From positions 1 through 21,325 of the forward strand of contig MSJH02000824.1 of the NCBI GenBank assembly GCA_001931875.2: a stretch of 21,325 nucleotides of DNA, given 5' to 3'. Position numbers and translations under genes: made by a program. Of this stretch, positions 9,096 through 18,721 are shown piece after piece (the first letter of the stretch is position 1; the number at the start of each line of letters is the position of its first letter). The notes beneath the pieces are model-generated. The model was not told where the DNA came from, ran no database searches, and worked only from the letters and a program-made list of their open reading frames with translations. The stretch comes from Byssochlamys sp. IMV 00236. Taxonomy: Eukaryota; Ascomycota; Eurotiomycetes; Eurotiales; Thermoascaceae.

Positions 9096-10727
9096 TTTGG
9101 ATTAGATTCTGGAAATGAGTAAGGAAGGATTCTTAAAAGAAAAACAGACATATATACATACATACTGCCAGAAAGGCAGTTCGAATGATATTCGTACCTT
9201 CTTCTTCTTCTCTTCTGCAGAGGAGTTTGTTCTTTCGTATCCAAGCTGAGCTAGATTCACATCGAGATACAGATGGTATCCTCACTCTCCTTCAAGTCTT
9301 ATTCGAGAGTCAAGACGCGAGAAAAAGTGAGATCAAGTTAGACCAAGCACGACGAGCGATAGAGACCTTCAATTCAAAGTCTGCGTCGATTGATCAAAAC
9401 CGGCCCAAGACCAAGATCACACAGTACGTAGGAAAGTGAGTGTTAGGACTGAGTATCAGAGCAGAGAAGAGAGGAGAGGAGAAGAGAAGAGAAGAAAAGA
9501 AAAGAAAGTAAACAACCATAGACCCAAATCACTCACTTCACTTGACCCTCACGCGCCCACGCGCGTCGCCCAACAAGATGAAAAGAACTGGGAGGACTCC
9601 ACTCTCATCGTAATGATATCAACCATGTCCTCGACTTCATTCTTGGATAATGGTCTACAGAATACCTCTCTGATATTGATGGCACTCCACCTGTATCTTG
9701 GTAGGATAAATCATTTCATTTGACAGGAGAAACGAAAATGGGAGGAGTCCGCAAATCTGCCTAGATTCTGCAGTTCCTTCGATCAGTGCTTGATATCAAT
9801 AGCTGAGACGGATTTTCTAACTGCATAGTTAACTAGCAAGTTACGTTGAAGACACTGTCTGGTAGTTGCAATGTCGACTATCAGGGCTCTGGCCAAGACA
9901 GTACTGACATGTCGGTCTGTTACTCCACTACTGGAAAACAAATCAATAAAACAAACCTACAAACACACATAACTGCATGTCGAACTCAACCTCATCATTA
10001 TTTCAATCACAAACCTAGATACATATCTACCTCCAAGGACTGCTGGCAGGCAGACACTGGCCAAGGCGAGTGCGACACAGGATGGAGCTCAAACCACAAA
10101 AAGCGACAGAAACAAGGAAAATCGCGAAAGATGGTCGGAGGGGGATGTGTTCAATAAAAGGATGTAGGGGGTGAAAAAAAAAGAAGACACAACTGGAAAG
10201 GGAGAACGAGGCGAGACAGAGGTATAACATAGGCAAAAAGTACATGACAAGAAGCAAAAAGGCGGGCTTGGGCAACTCAAAGCTGGATCAATTTGCCGTT
10301 CTGCACCCGTGTGTCATCTCCTTGCAATCGAAAAGATTCCATCCGCCGCAAAGCATACAGAGCGTCTCTGATGACCCCTGGCGCAAACCTCCTAAGTTTC
10401 GGCCCCAAATCGGTATTAGTTTGGATAGGATTAAAATCCCTGTCCGCCCCCTTTTTTTGTTCTTCTTCTTTGGGCTCGGTTTGGCGCCCCGGTAAAATAA
10501 AAAGTCGTTACCAGAAAGAGATATTGGTGAAATGAGAGGTCAAAGAGTGTGAGGTAACAGAGAATCGGACACGTAAAGGGAAAATGGAAAGTGTTCAAAA
10601 GGAGCGCTCGATCAGTGGGCAGACGCCAAGAATGGAGACACAAGAATCAACTGACAATCGATGCCGCAAGTGATCCCCTGCCAGTCCGCAGCTGGCTTGG
10701 ACCGTCTCCGATTCAAGTCATGCGGAT
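9096..10727. other. Gene-free interval: promoter of the Cys-rich gene and 3' region of the septin
   Basis: This is 1.6 kb. The part beside 9095 holds the promoter of the cysteine-rich gene, with a 46-nt pure purine run on the plus strand (pyrimidine on the coding strand) at 9463-9508. The part beside 10727 is expected to hold the septin 3' UTR. Frames on both strands (9185-9723, 9846-10157, 10027-10643) have no recognisable domain or coding-like composition. An AGTTAACT palindrome lies at 9827-9834. Confidence 0.6.
9463..9508 (-). repeat. 46-nt polypyrimidine tract in the promoter of the Cys-rich gene
   Basis: The minus strand is uninterrupted C and T for 46 bases, ending about 370 bases upstream of the ATG at 9095. 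CT-rich tracts in this position are common in filamentous-fungal promoters near transcription start sites. Confidence 0.6.
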
Positions 10728-12447
10728 TTAACGAAGAGAGAAACCCTTTCTCTTGCCCTTTTCCTCGAGAGGTCTTCCACTCTCGATACGGGCCTTCTTC
10801 TCTTCTAGTTCCTGGCGTTGTCGTTCGAGCTGGTCCTTCATCTCGCGATGCCGCGCGTATAGTTCGTCCTCGCTCTGTTTCAGTTTGCTTTCCTTCTCCT
10901 GGACCTTCTGTTGGAAGACCATCTTCATTTCGGCCTCCATCTTGGCCAGCTTCTGCTCGTGCAGCGTGCGCTCCTCCTCCTGCTTGACGGCCGGGTTGAC
11001 CTCCTTGAAGACGCTCGGGTCCTGGGCGACACCCATCTGGGTGAGCTTGTCGGAACGGTAGTTCTCGTACAGGACGTTGTTGGTGTGCTCCTTGAGCTCT
11101 TCCATGTGGGTGCGGATCAGCATCTGGCGCAGCTTGACGAAGTCGCAGTGCTCCTCGTTGTCCACCTCGATGATACCCCAGGGGTAACGACGACCGCGGA
11201 CCTTGCGGCCCTCAGGAGTAGTGACCTCTGCGTTGGCACCAACGACAGCAAAGGGGACCTTGGACATAATTTCCTGGTTCTCAGCAATCGTTTCTTCGTC
11301 GTCGAGCTCATAACGGGGACCCTCAAAGATCTGGATAGAGTGGTGGTTGATATCGGCAAGGATCTATATTCATGTTAGCAAGCGCCCCATTCAAACCTCC
11401 GAAACAACCAGTGAACGTACTCTCTGCTTGAAAAGGGCAATCTCCTCGTCGGTCAGAGTATCGGACTTGGCAATGACCGGAATCAGGTTGACCTTGGTGT
11501 GCAGGCGGCGCATCACCTCGATATCGAGAGGCTTTAGCGAGTGACCGGTGGGCTGGATGAAGTAGACACATGCGTGCACACGGTTATCAACAATGTTCAT
11601 ACGGTTAACTCTGTTCTCAGCCTCGAGGTACGCATCGAAGCGCTGCTCAATGTTCTCGACAATGGGGCGCCACGAGTCATCGTTGTTGACGAAGTCTCCG
11701 AATCCGGGGGTATCGACAACGGTCAGACGGAGGCGAACGCCGTTCTCCTCGATATCAGCGCTGATCGACTGGATCGAGACGGTCTTGGGGACAATGTCGT
11801 GGCTAGGTCCCGCACGTTCCTTCGGTGGGTAGAGCGATGTGTTGAAGAGGGTGTTAACCAGAGTAGACTTTCCCAGTCCAGACTCACCTATCCATTGTTA
11901 TGAGTAGCCGCATAAAACAAAGCCAATTGATGTATATAGATCACTCACCAACGACCATCACATTGAAGTTGAAACCCTTACGGACACTCTTACGGTGCCA
12001 CTGGTTGGGTAGGTTGGCAAAACCGACGTAGCCGGTCAGCTTTCTGCGGACGACGTTTCGCATATCGGTAGCAGCCTGAGCAACAGCCTTGGGGTCCTTG
12101 GAGCTGACGGTCTGCGCGCTCCCTGATCCCATTGGGTTGCTGCGCTCAACAAAGGGAGAGGTGGGCTTCGCACTGCTGCCGGTGCTAGGGACGGGGGAAG
12201 CCCGAGTGGGCGCGACGGGAGGAGCGCCGTTGGGGGCAGGGGGGGCGGCTGCGTCGAAGAAGTCAGCATGTTGCTCAGAATGTCTTCTTTCCTCGCTGTC
12301 GGGCGGTCTCTGTCCCACGGTAGCCGTGTAGGAGGATGGGCTGTCGAGTCGAGGCACTCTGGAGCGGGACACGGGACGACTATGGTTCCCAAAGTCTGCA
12401 GTCCGTTGAACGTCCACGATGCGGTACTTGGGCCGGGCCATCATCAT
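10728..12447 (-). CDS. aspB: Septin, Cdc3/AspB class
   Basis: Three exons (12447-11949, 11887-11421, 11363-10728), with introns of 61 and 57 nt, give 533 residues. Septins are GTP-binding proteins that form hetero-oligomeric filaments at septa, emerging hyphae and conidiophores. The N-terminal 130 residues are Pro/Ser-rich and variable. A polybasic stretch follows at 134-161 ([20 protein letters not shown]). The GTPase domain has G1 GESGLGKS (167-174), G3 DTPG (225-228) and G4 AKSD (306-309). The septin unique element includes [13 protein letters not shown] near 380-390 and continues to the [19 protein letters not shown] region. Residues about 448-516 form a coiled coil, followed by a basic tail. 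The long N-terminus, polybasic region and coiled coil place it in the Cdc3 class. Three ATGs open the frame in a row; the first is used here, and the exact start is the least certain part. Confidence 0.93.
11888..11948 (-). other. Septin intron 1, inside the P-loop
   Basis: This 61-nt intron interrupts the P-loop between the first and second base of Gly167 (G|GT). The donor GTGAGT is identical to the first six bases of the downstream exon (GTGAGTC), so the same hexamer sits at both ends. Confidence 0.9.
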
Positions 12448-12449
12448 CC

Positions 12450-13450
12450 TCTTTCTCTTTTTCTCCCCGAAAACACGGTTGCACCACGCGCTAGAGTTGT
12501 CGAATCTACCACAGGTGTAGTGCCCGACGACAAGAGGGGCCAGAGAGACGATGGACGAGCGATTGGAAGTGTAGAGAATAGAAACAGCGGACAGAGCTTA
12601 CCCATCTTGGAGGCGGTTCAACGTATGCTTTTCTAACGAGCGGAGGAGGAAGGAGAGAGTCGGGCAGTCGTGGTGGACGTGGAATGAATTTCCCCTGTTT
12701 GGCGTTGCACCTGCCGTGTCAGTCACTGGTGTTTCTCCTCTGGACTGTCAAGTACAAGCAATCTCCCGCAAATCAGAGGGGGAACGAAAAGATTCGATGA
12801 GATCAACCATGCGTATGGACGAATTTCTCCCAGACGCCAAAATGTAGTGGTAGACGTTGTTGTTGCGAGGCGGAAAGTCAAGAGACCAGATTGGATTTCG
12901 CGTACCTTTCGGAGTTGTCCTGAACCCAAGGGTAAAAAAGGGTGAACGACAATTCAAACCGACCACGAGCAACGAACGAAGGCGACTGGACCGCGCGTCA
13001 AAAGAACAAAAAAACAATCTCAAGCACCGCTCGGGATGTGCGCGTGGCAGATTGACGGGACGGTGAAGGGTAAAGGGAACGAGAGAAGGAGAACAGGGGC
13101 AGCTGGACGACGGGTTGAGGAACGACTAGAGCAGTACGGCCGCTGCGGAGGGAGAGAGTAGTGGGTGGAGGAGAAGAGAGGATCGGGGACGAAGGTGTGC
13201 TTGGGGATCCTTGGGTCCGCCCGGCTTTGGCTTTAGCTTTTGCTGCTTAGTCGAGGCTAGACTAGCTATCTAGACTGGAAGAGCAAACGAGTCTGGCTTG
13301 AGCTTTCAGGGTGAGCGCGAGAGAGAGAGAAAGGGGCACTTTGGGACCGTTCGAGTTGGCGTGTGCTTTTTTGGGGGGGAAAGCAATGAGACAGAGAGAG
13401 AGAGAGCCTCAGAAGGGAACCGAAGAGACCACGCTTGCACGGAGAACTAA
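12450..13450 (-). promoter_or_regulatory. Septin promoter and 5' UTR region, C/T-rich, possible 5' UTR intron
   Basis: The minus strand carries many C/T-rich runs, typical of strongly expressed fungal genes. A good donor (ATGG|GTAAGC at 12601) and acceptor-like sites (GGTAG near 12512, CTAG near 12494) could bound a 5' UTR intron. Joining the ATG next to that donor to either acceptor runs into a TGA just before the septin ATGs, so it does not extend the protein. Confidence 0.35.
13316..13406 (+). repeat. Two (GA)n dinucleotide runs
   Basis: Runs of GA/AG units occur at about 13316-13334 and 13393-13406. On the septin coding strand they read as CT repeats, far upstream of the start codon. Confidence 0.7.
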
Positions 13451-13890
13451 CTAACCAAGCGTCCCTCACCCTGGGACCGCAAGGAGATTAACTGGCTCTG
13501 TTTACTCGTATCTAGTCTCGTGGATAGATGGATAATTCTGGCCTGTCAGTCTCTCACCTGCTAGACCAGACAGATACTAAAGGGAAGTCAGGGATGGGAT
13601 GCGATCGGATTATCCAACAGCTCGCTATCAAATGAGAATTGGACTGTGTGAACGGAGAGTATGGACAACCATCTCTTTTCCTCTTCTCCCCCGCCTGTGG
13701 AATGTACTTATGCGCAGCCAATCCACTGGCACGTCGGCACTGCCAATCGACCATGACCATGGCGATTTCATCCCTTCTGGCCCCTCTTCAAGCAATGTCA
13801 AAAGCTGGTTGTGTATTCTATTCTACTTGTTCTGCGCATGCTTTGAGGGGGTTACTACTCCGTCGACGAGGCCAGCCAGAATCAATTAGT

Positions 13891-13910
13891 TACTCTAAAT
13901 TACTCTAAAT
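13891..13910 (+). repeat. Perfect 10-bp tandem duplication
   Basis: The decamer TACTCTAAAT is present twice in direct succession, in intergenic DNA. Confidence 0.9.
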
Positions 13911-14290
13911 AAATCATGAATTACCAGTTAGAACCAAACCGGCTCTATCTACCATAATAATGATAGAGTCCGTCCTGACTTCGCTCCATCTCCATCTCAG
14001 GGGAAAAATAATCGCCAGGGGTAAACATCGCAGCAATTTGGGTCTGGATGGGCTTGCGGCCAATCGCGACCGTCACGCCGCCGGACCTAAGCAGGATGGA
14101 GCCATGGCTCACGACGATCAACGTTCGACCGGCCGAACTGTGGAAAATGTGGAAAATCATATGAAAACAGTTCAGCTAAACTAGACTAGACTGGTAACTG
14201 ATTTATTAAGTTATTATGGTATTGTTCTTCTTCTTTGACTGGAAGAAAAGTCTTGTTAATTGGCTGTTATCACGGGTTAGTTAACTATAT

Positions 14291-14308
14291 CTTTCTTTCT
14301 TTCTTTCT
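14291..14308 (+). repeat. (CTTT)n microsatellite
   Basis: About four and a half perfect CTTT units lie in intergenic DNA. A separate (TC)n run follows at about 14463-14476. Confidence 0.8.
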
Positions 14309-15842
14309 GGCTCCATACATAATGACACATACAACACTGCGGTTATGCGTGTCAGACAAACAGCTGTGCATGATCGTACAGAGAGATCTGATACTCCCAA
14401 ACACCCACCACCACCTGCCACCTGCGACATACTCCGTACAGTACTGTCTTCATCCTTTTCCTTCTCTCTCTCTCTCCCTATCTCTTCCCGCTATACGTAC
14501 ATATTACCCAGTCCCATAAGACCAAAACCAACCCAAGCAGTAAGTTAAAAATCAAAAATGACTTCAACATCTTAAAACACGTCCCCGATGATGATCAACA
14601 AATCTTTTTTAGAGCAAGCTCGTGAGCTGTGCTTTTCGGGAATGGCCCGTCCGTTCCCACGCCAGGAGGAATGTGGGCCGCCCTGGGTAATTAGAGTCGA
14701 GGACGGAGTAGTCTACAGTAGTATTTTTGGCAACCTTGGCTTTTTGCATGCCAGTGTCCAGACTCTAGACCCTTAGGGTAACTAGAGCATTCACTACTTA
14801 CTGAATCTTCACGTAACAGTTGAGACTACTAACTATGTACCTAATTACTTTTACTTTCTTGAAATACCATGGTATAGTACAATAGGCACCAGACACCTAC
14901 ATCATATTATGCATGGTTAACATAAGTATATATCTCCTCTTTAGTTCAACCCTGTCCGCGACGGATGAATATTCGCAATATAAATTTTCTCCCAGCTGAT
15001 CTTCGCGTAAAGACTTCGGACGCGTTCTTCACCATCCGTAGTTAAAACACTACTTGTACTAACTAGAGTACTCCAAATACATAGTTATATGGTGTCATGG
15101 AGGAATAATCGCGAACCGGTGCTGGGTCACTAAGTAAAGAATTCGGGTTCCAGATCGCCCGAGTTAAGTATGTGGTGGAACCGGTTTCCCTTCCAATCCA
15201 CTTCCACGTCCACTTGCCGGGCTGGTGCGCGCTCTGGCTAGGTGATTAACTACATACTGTACTCTATCTACTGTTAAGAGAGCACCTTCAGTAAAACTCC
15301 TGGGGGGGGAGAGATGTCGGTGACCATAATTATAACTAACTGCTGTACTGCGCTCATATATATTTTGGGATCTGGTCTCTTTAGGAGGAGCTGGGTAAAT
15401 TGAATGTACCGGGAAACGGGGATTTCTGGCCAAATTCTTCATTCTTCTAATGGCACATTACAATCAAGTGGAATAGGCCTCGATCCTGCACGTGTCCACT
15501 TACTTGTCTTGAGCACAACTGTTTCCCCACAGTTCATGGGCTAGCCCAGGTTGGAACGCTCGGAAAGAAAAAGAGTGTGATATCGACTAATGATTAGAAT
15601 TTTTTGGAATCCAAACGGTCATAAGTTAATACAGCCAGATCAGTTTCGGTCCCTTGAAAGTACAAAAATAGAAGGAAGAGCGAAAACATAAGGTATTGAG
15701 AACACCAGAACCAAGAAAAAAAGACGCTATGTGCCATTCTCCCCTTCCCCAGAGTAGTCATGGCCCAGTTTTTATGCATGCATCACTGTCGCACTGCGCT
15801 CGCGCAGAGAATTCAAATCCACGTTCATCATCCCTCCTGGCT

Positions 15843-17889
15843 TCATTTGCCAGTCTTGCTCTTCTTCTTGGGACGCTCGTCTTCGTCGTCGTCCGAGGCG
15901 TTATCCTCTGCGCCGGAAGCGTCCTCCATCTCCGCGTCACTACCGCTGCCGCCGCTGCTCTCGTGAGCAGAGTCGTACTCTTCTGCCACATCAGACTCAG
16001 ACGAGGCCTCGAAGTCCTCATCCACAGACTCCTCGTCTTCATCGGCCGAGCCACGGTCGGCGCGTCCGCCTTCGTCGTCACTGGAGGCCATCATCTCATC
16101 GTTGTCCAGAGCCGCCGCCAGGAGTGCAGAAGACTGGAACAATCCGTCAGTATGCATACATCAACAGAAACATAAGGCAAACTCACATCATCCGTCATCT
16201 CGTTCTTGAACCGGATGTTCTTGGCCTTAAAGAATTCCTCCAGAGGCTGCTGCTCCTCACTATGGGTGCATTAGTAAACGGACGGCTGAAATGAATGCTC
16301 CAAAGACGTACCGGTTGATGTTGCTGAATTGATGCTCGCCCATTCCACCCTTCAATGTCATCGTGATATCGAAGGTTCTGCTGGCCGACACGGCACCACC
16401 AACACGTGACATTGTAATCACGGCAATATTCTCGATCTGGACGTATGTGGCCGGCTTGGGAACGAACATGAAACTCTTGTCCAGGCAGAACAGGAGACCT
16501 TCATTCGCCTTGATGGAACACTTGACTCCGCTGTGTCCGTGGTGGCTGACGAAGTCTTTGGATGGCATGATGACCTTCTTGCCCGAAAGACCACGGAAGA
16601 TCTTCGTGATCACCTGGTGGATAGGCTCCTCATAGCGAGGCTCCAGCTTGTCCTTGTATCGAGTCTCAAGGAGCTCCCTAAAACACCGTCAGTAACGTAT
16701 CAAGTAGACACAGTTCGTCGAATACATACTGGGTCATATTGAGTTCTATGCTGATTTCCTCGTCCAGCTTCAGCTGCATGACAAGGAAAGGATATCTCGT
16801 TTGACCCTGACGCAGCGGAGGGTCGAGACCCAGGACGATGAGCGTATGGGTGTCGTCGTTTTTGGGTAGCAGGAAGAACTTCTTGATCGAAGCATACTGG
16901 ATCTTGTAGTCATACGTCTTTCCACGTAACCGGAAAGATGACTCGTACATATCGATATCGAACCGACCTCTGCACACTCTCTGTTATCATCCGAGTCCAT
17001 AGATAAGCGCTGATATAATGCATACCTTGGGGTAAGATGTAGCACATCCAGGAAAGTGGCGAACGTGTCACCGGCCACATCTCCAATCTCAGCTTTGTCC
17101 ATGAGGGTCTCATAGAAGAGATTGGCCGCGTTCTGCTCTTCTTCCTCTCCCTCGTTCTCCTCGTCTCCCTCCTTTTCCTTCTTGACAACCGTGCCTGGGA
17201 TATAGAATCTCATTTCTACGAGTTCATCCGCGCCAGCACCAGCCTTCCGACCACGGTTCTTTGTGCTGCCATCTGGCCGGCCATTCGCACCGTTCGCATG
17301 GCCATCTGTGGGAAGAGCAAATTCAACCGCCACTTCGTTCTTTCCAGCCAGATTGGTGTTGGAGATCTCAGTGTATGGGATTTCGAACGCGGGACGGTTC
17401 TGCACGTTGAATGCCAGCTCTGCCTTGGTGAACTCTGCCTTACCCCAGTTCCATCCGCGGAGGGCGTGCTCGCGGCTTTCGACGTTGATGCCGTACCAGA
17501 TCCTGAACGCTTTGCTAACTCGCTCGAAATCCTGTTGTTTCAAAAGTGCCTTCGTCAGCCACGTTGCACTACGTCCCAGCATTCACGGCTAGGTAGCGAA
17601 CGCACCTCTTGTTCGAAACCATCTAGCTGAATGACACCAGAAGTCCGCGACAGGATCTTCAGCTCATATCCCTTCGCCGCTCGGCTCCATTGCGCCGCAC
17701 CGATGTTGCTGCTGTCCAGGGTAAACGTATCGCCTCCGCCTGACGGCTTCCATCCCAGACCACTTTCTGCCAGCTTGCATTTTCCTGGGTTTTTTGACAG
17801 ATCCAGGTAGATATTATCGAAACTCTCCCTGCAACGAGTATTAGCCACAGCGTCGAAAGGATCGCAAATACCAGGAGCTTAGCTCACAT
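15843..17889 (-). CDS. pob3: FACT complex subunit Pob3
   Basis: Seven exons (17889-17888, 17828-17606, 17531-17026, 16969-16730, 16677-16312, 16259-16187, 16133-15843) with six GT-AG introns of 52-74 nt give 566 residues. Pob3 pairs with Spt16 as the FACT histone chaperone, which loosens and rebuilds nucleosomes during transcription and replication in the nucleus. The N-terminal Pob3N/PH domain (about 1-110) starts MESFDNIYLDLSK and includes SGLGWKPSGGG and WNWGKAEF. The middle SSRP1-type double PH region includes the FDIDMYESSFRLRGKTYDYK and FFLLPKND stretches and ends near 446. The C-terminal tail (about 480-560) is strongly acidic and ends in a basic RPKKKSKTGK, a likely nuclear signal. 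There is no HMG box, as expected in fungi. The start codon is split: AT at 17889-17888 and G at 17828. Confidence 0.92.
17829..17887 (-). other. Pob3 intron 1, splitting the ATG start codon
   Basis: This 59-nt intron (GTGAGC donor, TTGCAG acceptor) lies between the second and third bases of the start codon. No in-frame ATG exists upstream in exon 1, and the only open alternative downstream begins with GTG inside the intron. The unspliced RNA reads ATG-TGA at this place. Confidence 0.8.
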
Positions 17890-18721
17890 GTTGGAGATGG
17901 CGCTGCGTGATAAACGGTCGGTCAAGGGAAATACAACGCGACTCGAAACTGACTGACGGCTTCAGACAGAGGGATAAAGAGTGATTCGAGCGCAAATGTC
18001 GAACTGCTGAGAGCTATCCGCAAAGCTCTTGATCAATTTCTGGAGTTTCGCGTAGAGCGCGCGGCTGTCGACCTCTCACGCGGCGCGGCAAGGAGGAAGT
18101 GGGCCCGCCACTTCATTGCAGAATTTGGTCTAGCGTGCCAAGACTGTCGAAGCTCTCAATCTACAGTTACATGTACAACCTGAGGCAGCTTCATCTGAGA
18201 CTAAAACCATAGTACTAAAAGAATAAATATCTCTTTGGGGTAGTGTTATTAGTATTACTAATACTGACGTAGGGAAATCACTGTGTTCAGGTGGAATAAT
18301 GCTACAGGTGACCTAAAGCCTATAGGATAGAGGATAATACAATAGAGTAGCGAATAATCTTCAATAGCATGGTAAAGCTATGCTGCAGCAGCATAAACGA
18401 GTGTGTACTCTAAATACAGGGTGCTGGCGTTCAGCTGTATAGAGCTAGATCAGTTAAATTGATATTTACACGTGGTATAGCAGCAGTATGCATAATCTTA
18501 ACAGGTATCTTACCTTTAACTTATAGATTAGTCGGATCTTTTCTAATTGACTAGCGCGAGCAACCAGGACTGCCAAGCATAATCATGTGAGGCTACAATG
18601 TTAGGCGGTGAGGTCACTGATAGATAAAAGGGACCATTATTTTTAAAAGGGGCTGCGAGAACAAGAGGGTAGCTCTATTTATTTATCCTGCTCTATCCTT
18701 CAAAACAAGCAGTTCGCTTAC
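17890..18721. other. Pob3 promoter and start of the AT-rich block
   Basis: Bases 17890-18130 are GC-balanced and should hold the pob3 5' UTR and promoter. From about 18130 the sequence turns AT- and TA-rich with stops in all frames. Inverted repeats occur at 18247-18263 (TATTAGTA, T, TACTAATA) and 18380-18394 (ATGCTGC, A, GCAGCAT). No gene is supported. Confidence 0.6.

Larger units (their letters stand above)
12448..15842. other. 3.4-kb gene-free interval upstream of the septin
   Basis: No convincing gene is visible in either strand between the septin start and the pob3 stop. The part up to about 13500 is GC-richer and C/T-rich on the minus strand, with GA repeats at 13316-13334 and 13393-13406, fitting a long septin promoter and 5' UTR. 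From about 13850 the sequence is AT-richer, with scattered short motifs such as AGTTAACT (14279-14286), a 10-bp tandem duplication (13891-13910), (CTTT)n at 14291-14308 and (TC)n near 14463-14476. The part near 15842 is the pob3 3' region. Frames such as 13599-13908, 14588-14776 and 15164-15442 show no recognisable protein. Confidence 0.6.

Noticed and set aside
8466..9122. 218-codon plus-strand open frame opposite the Cys-rich gene
   Set aside because: It is fully antisense to a frame with coherent Cys pairs and a good start; its translation shows no motif.
10911..11378. 155-codon plus-strand frame opposite the septin
   Set aside because: It is antisense to the septin GTPase and coiled-coil coding sequence, with no recognisable features.
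13599..13908. Two overlapping plus-strand frames of about 90 codons
   Set aside because: No domain, unusual composition in both frames and no splice-supported extension; treated as chance.
14588..14776. 62-codon plus-strand frame
   Set aside because: It is short, with no motif and no promoter-like sequence around it.
17555..17848. Pob3 starting at 17848 inside intron 1
   Set aside because: The codon there is GTG, not ATG, and the family N-terminus begins at MESFDN, which the split ATG provides.
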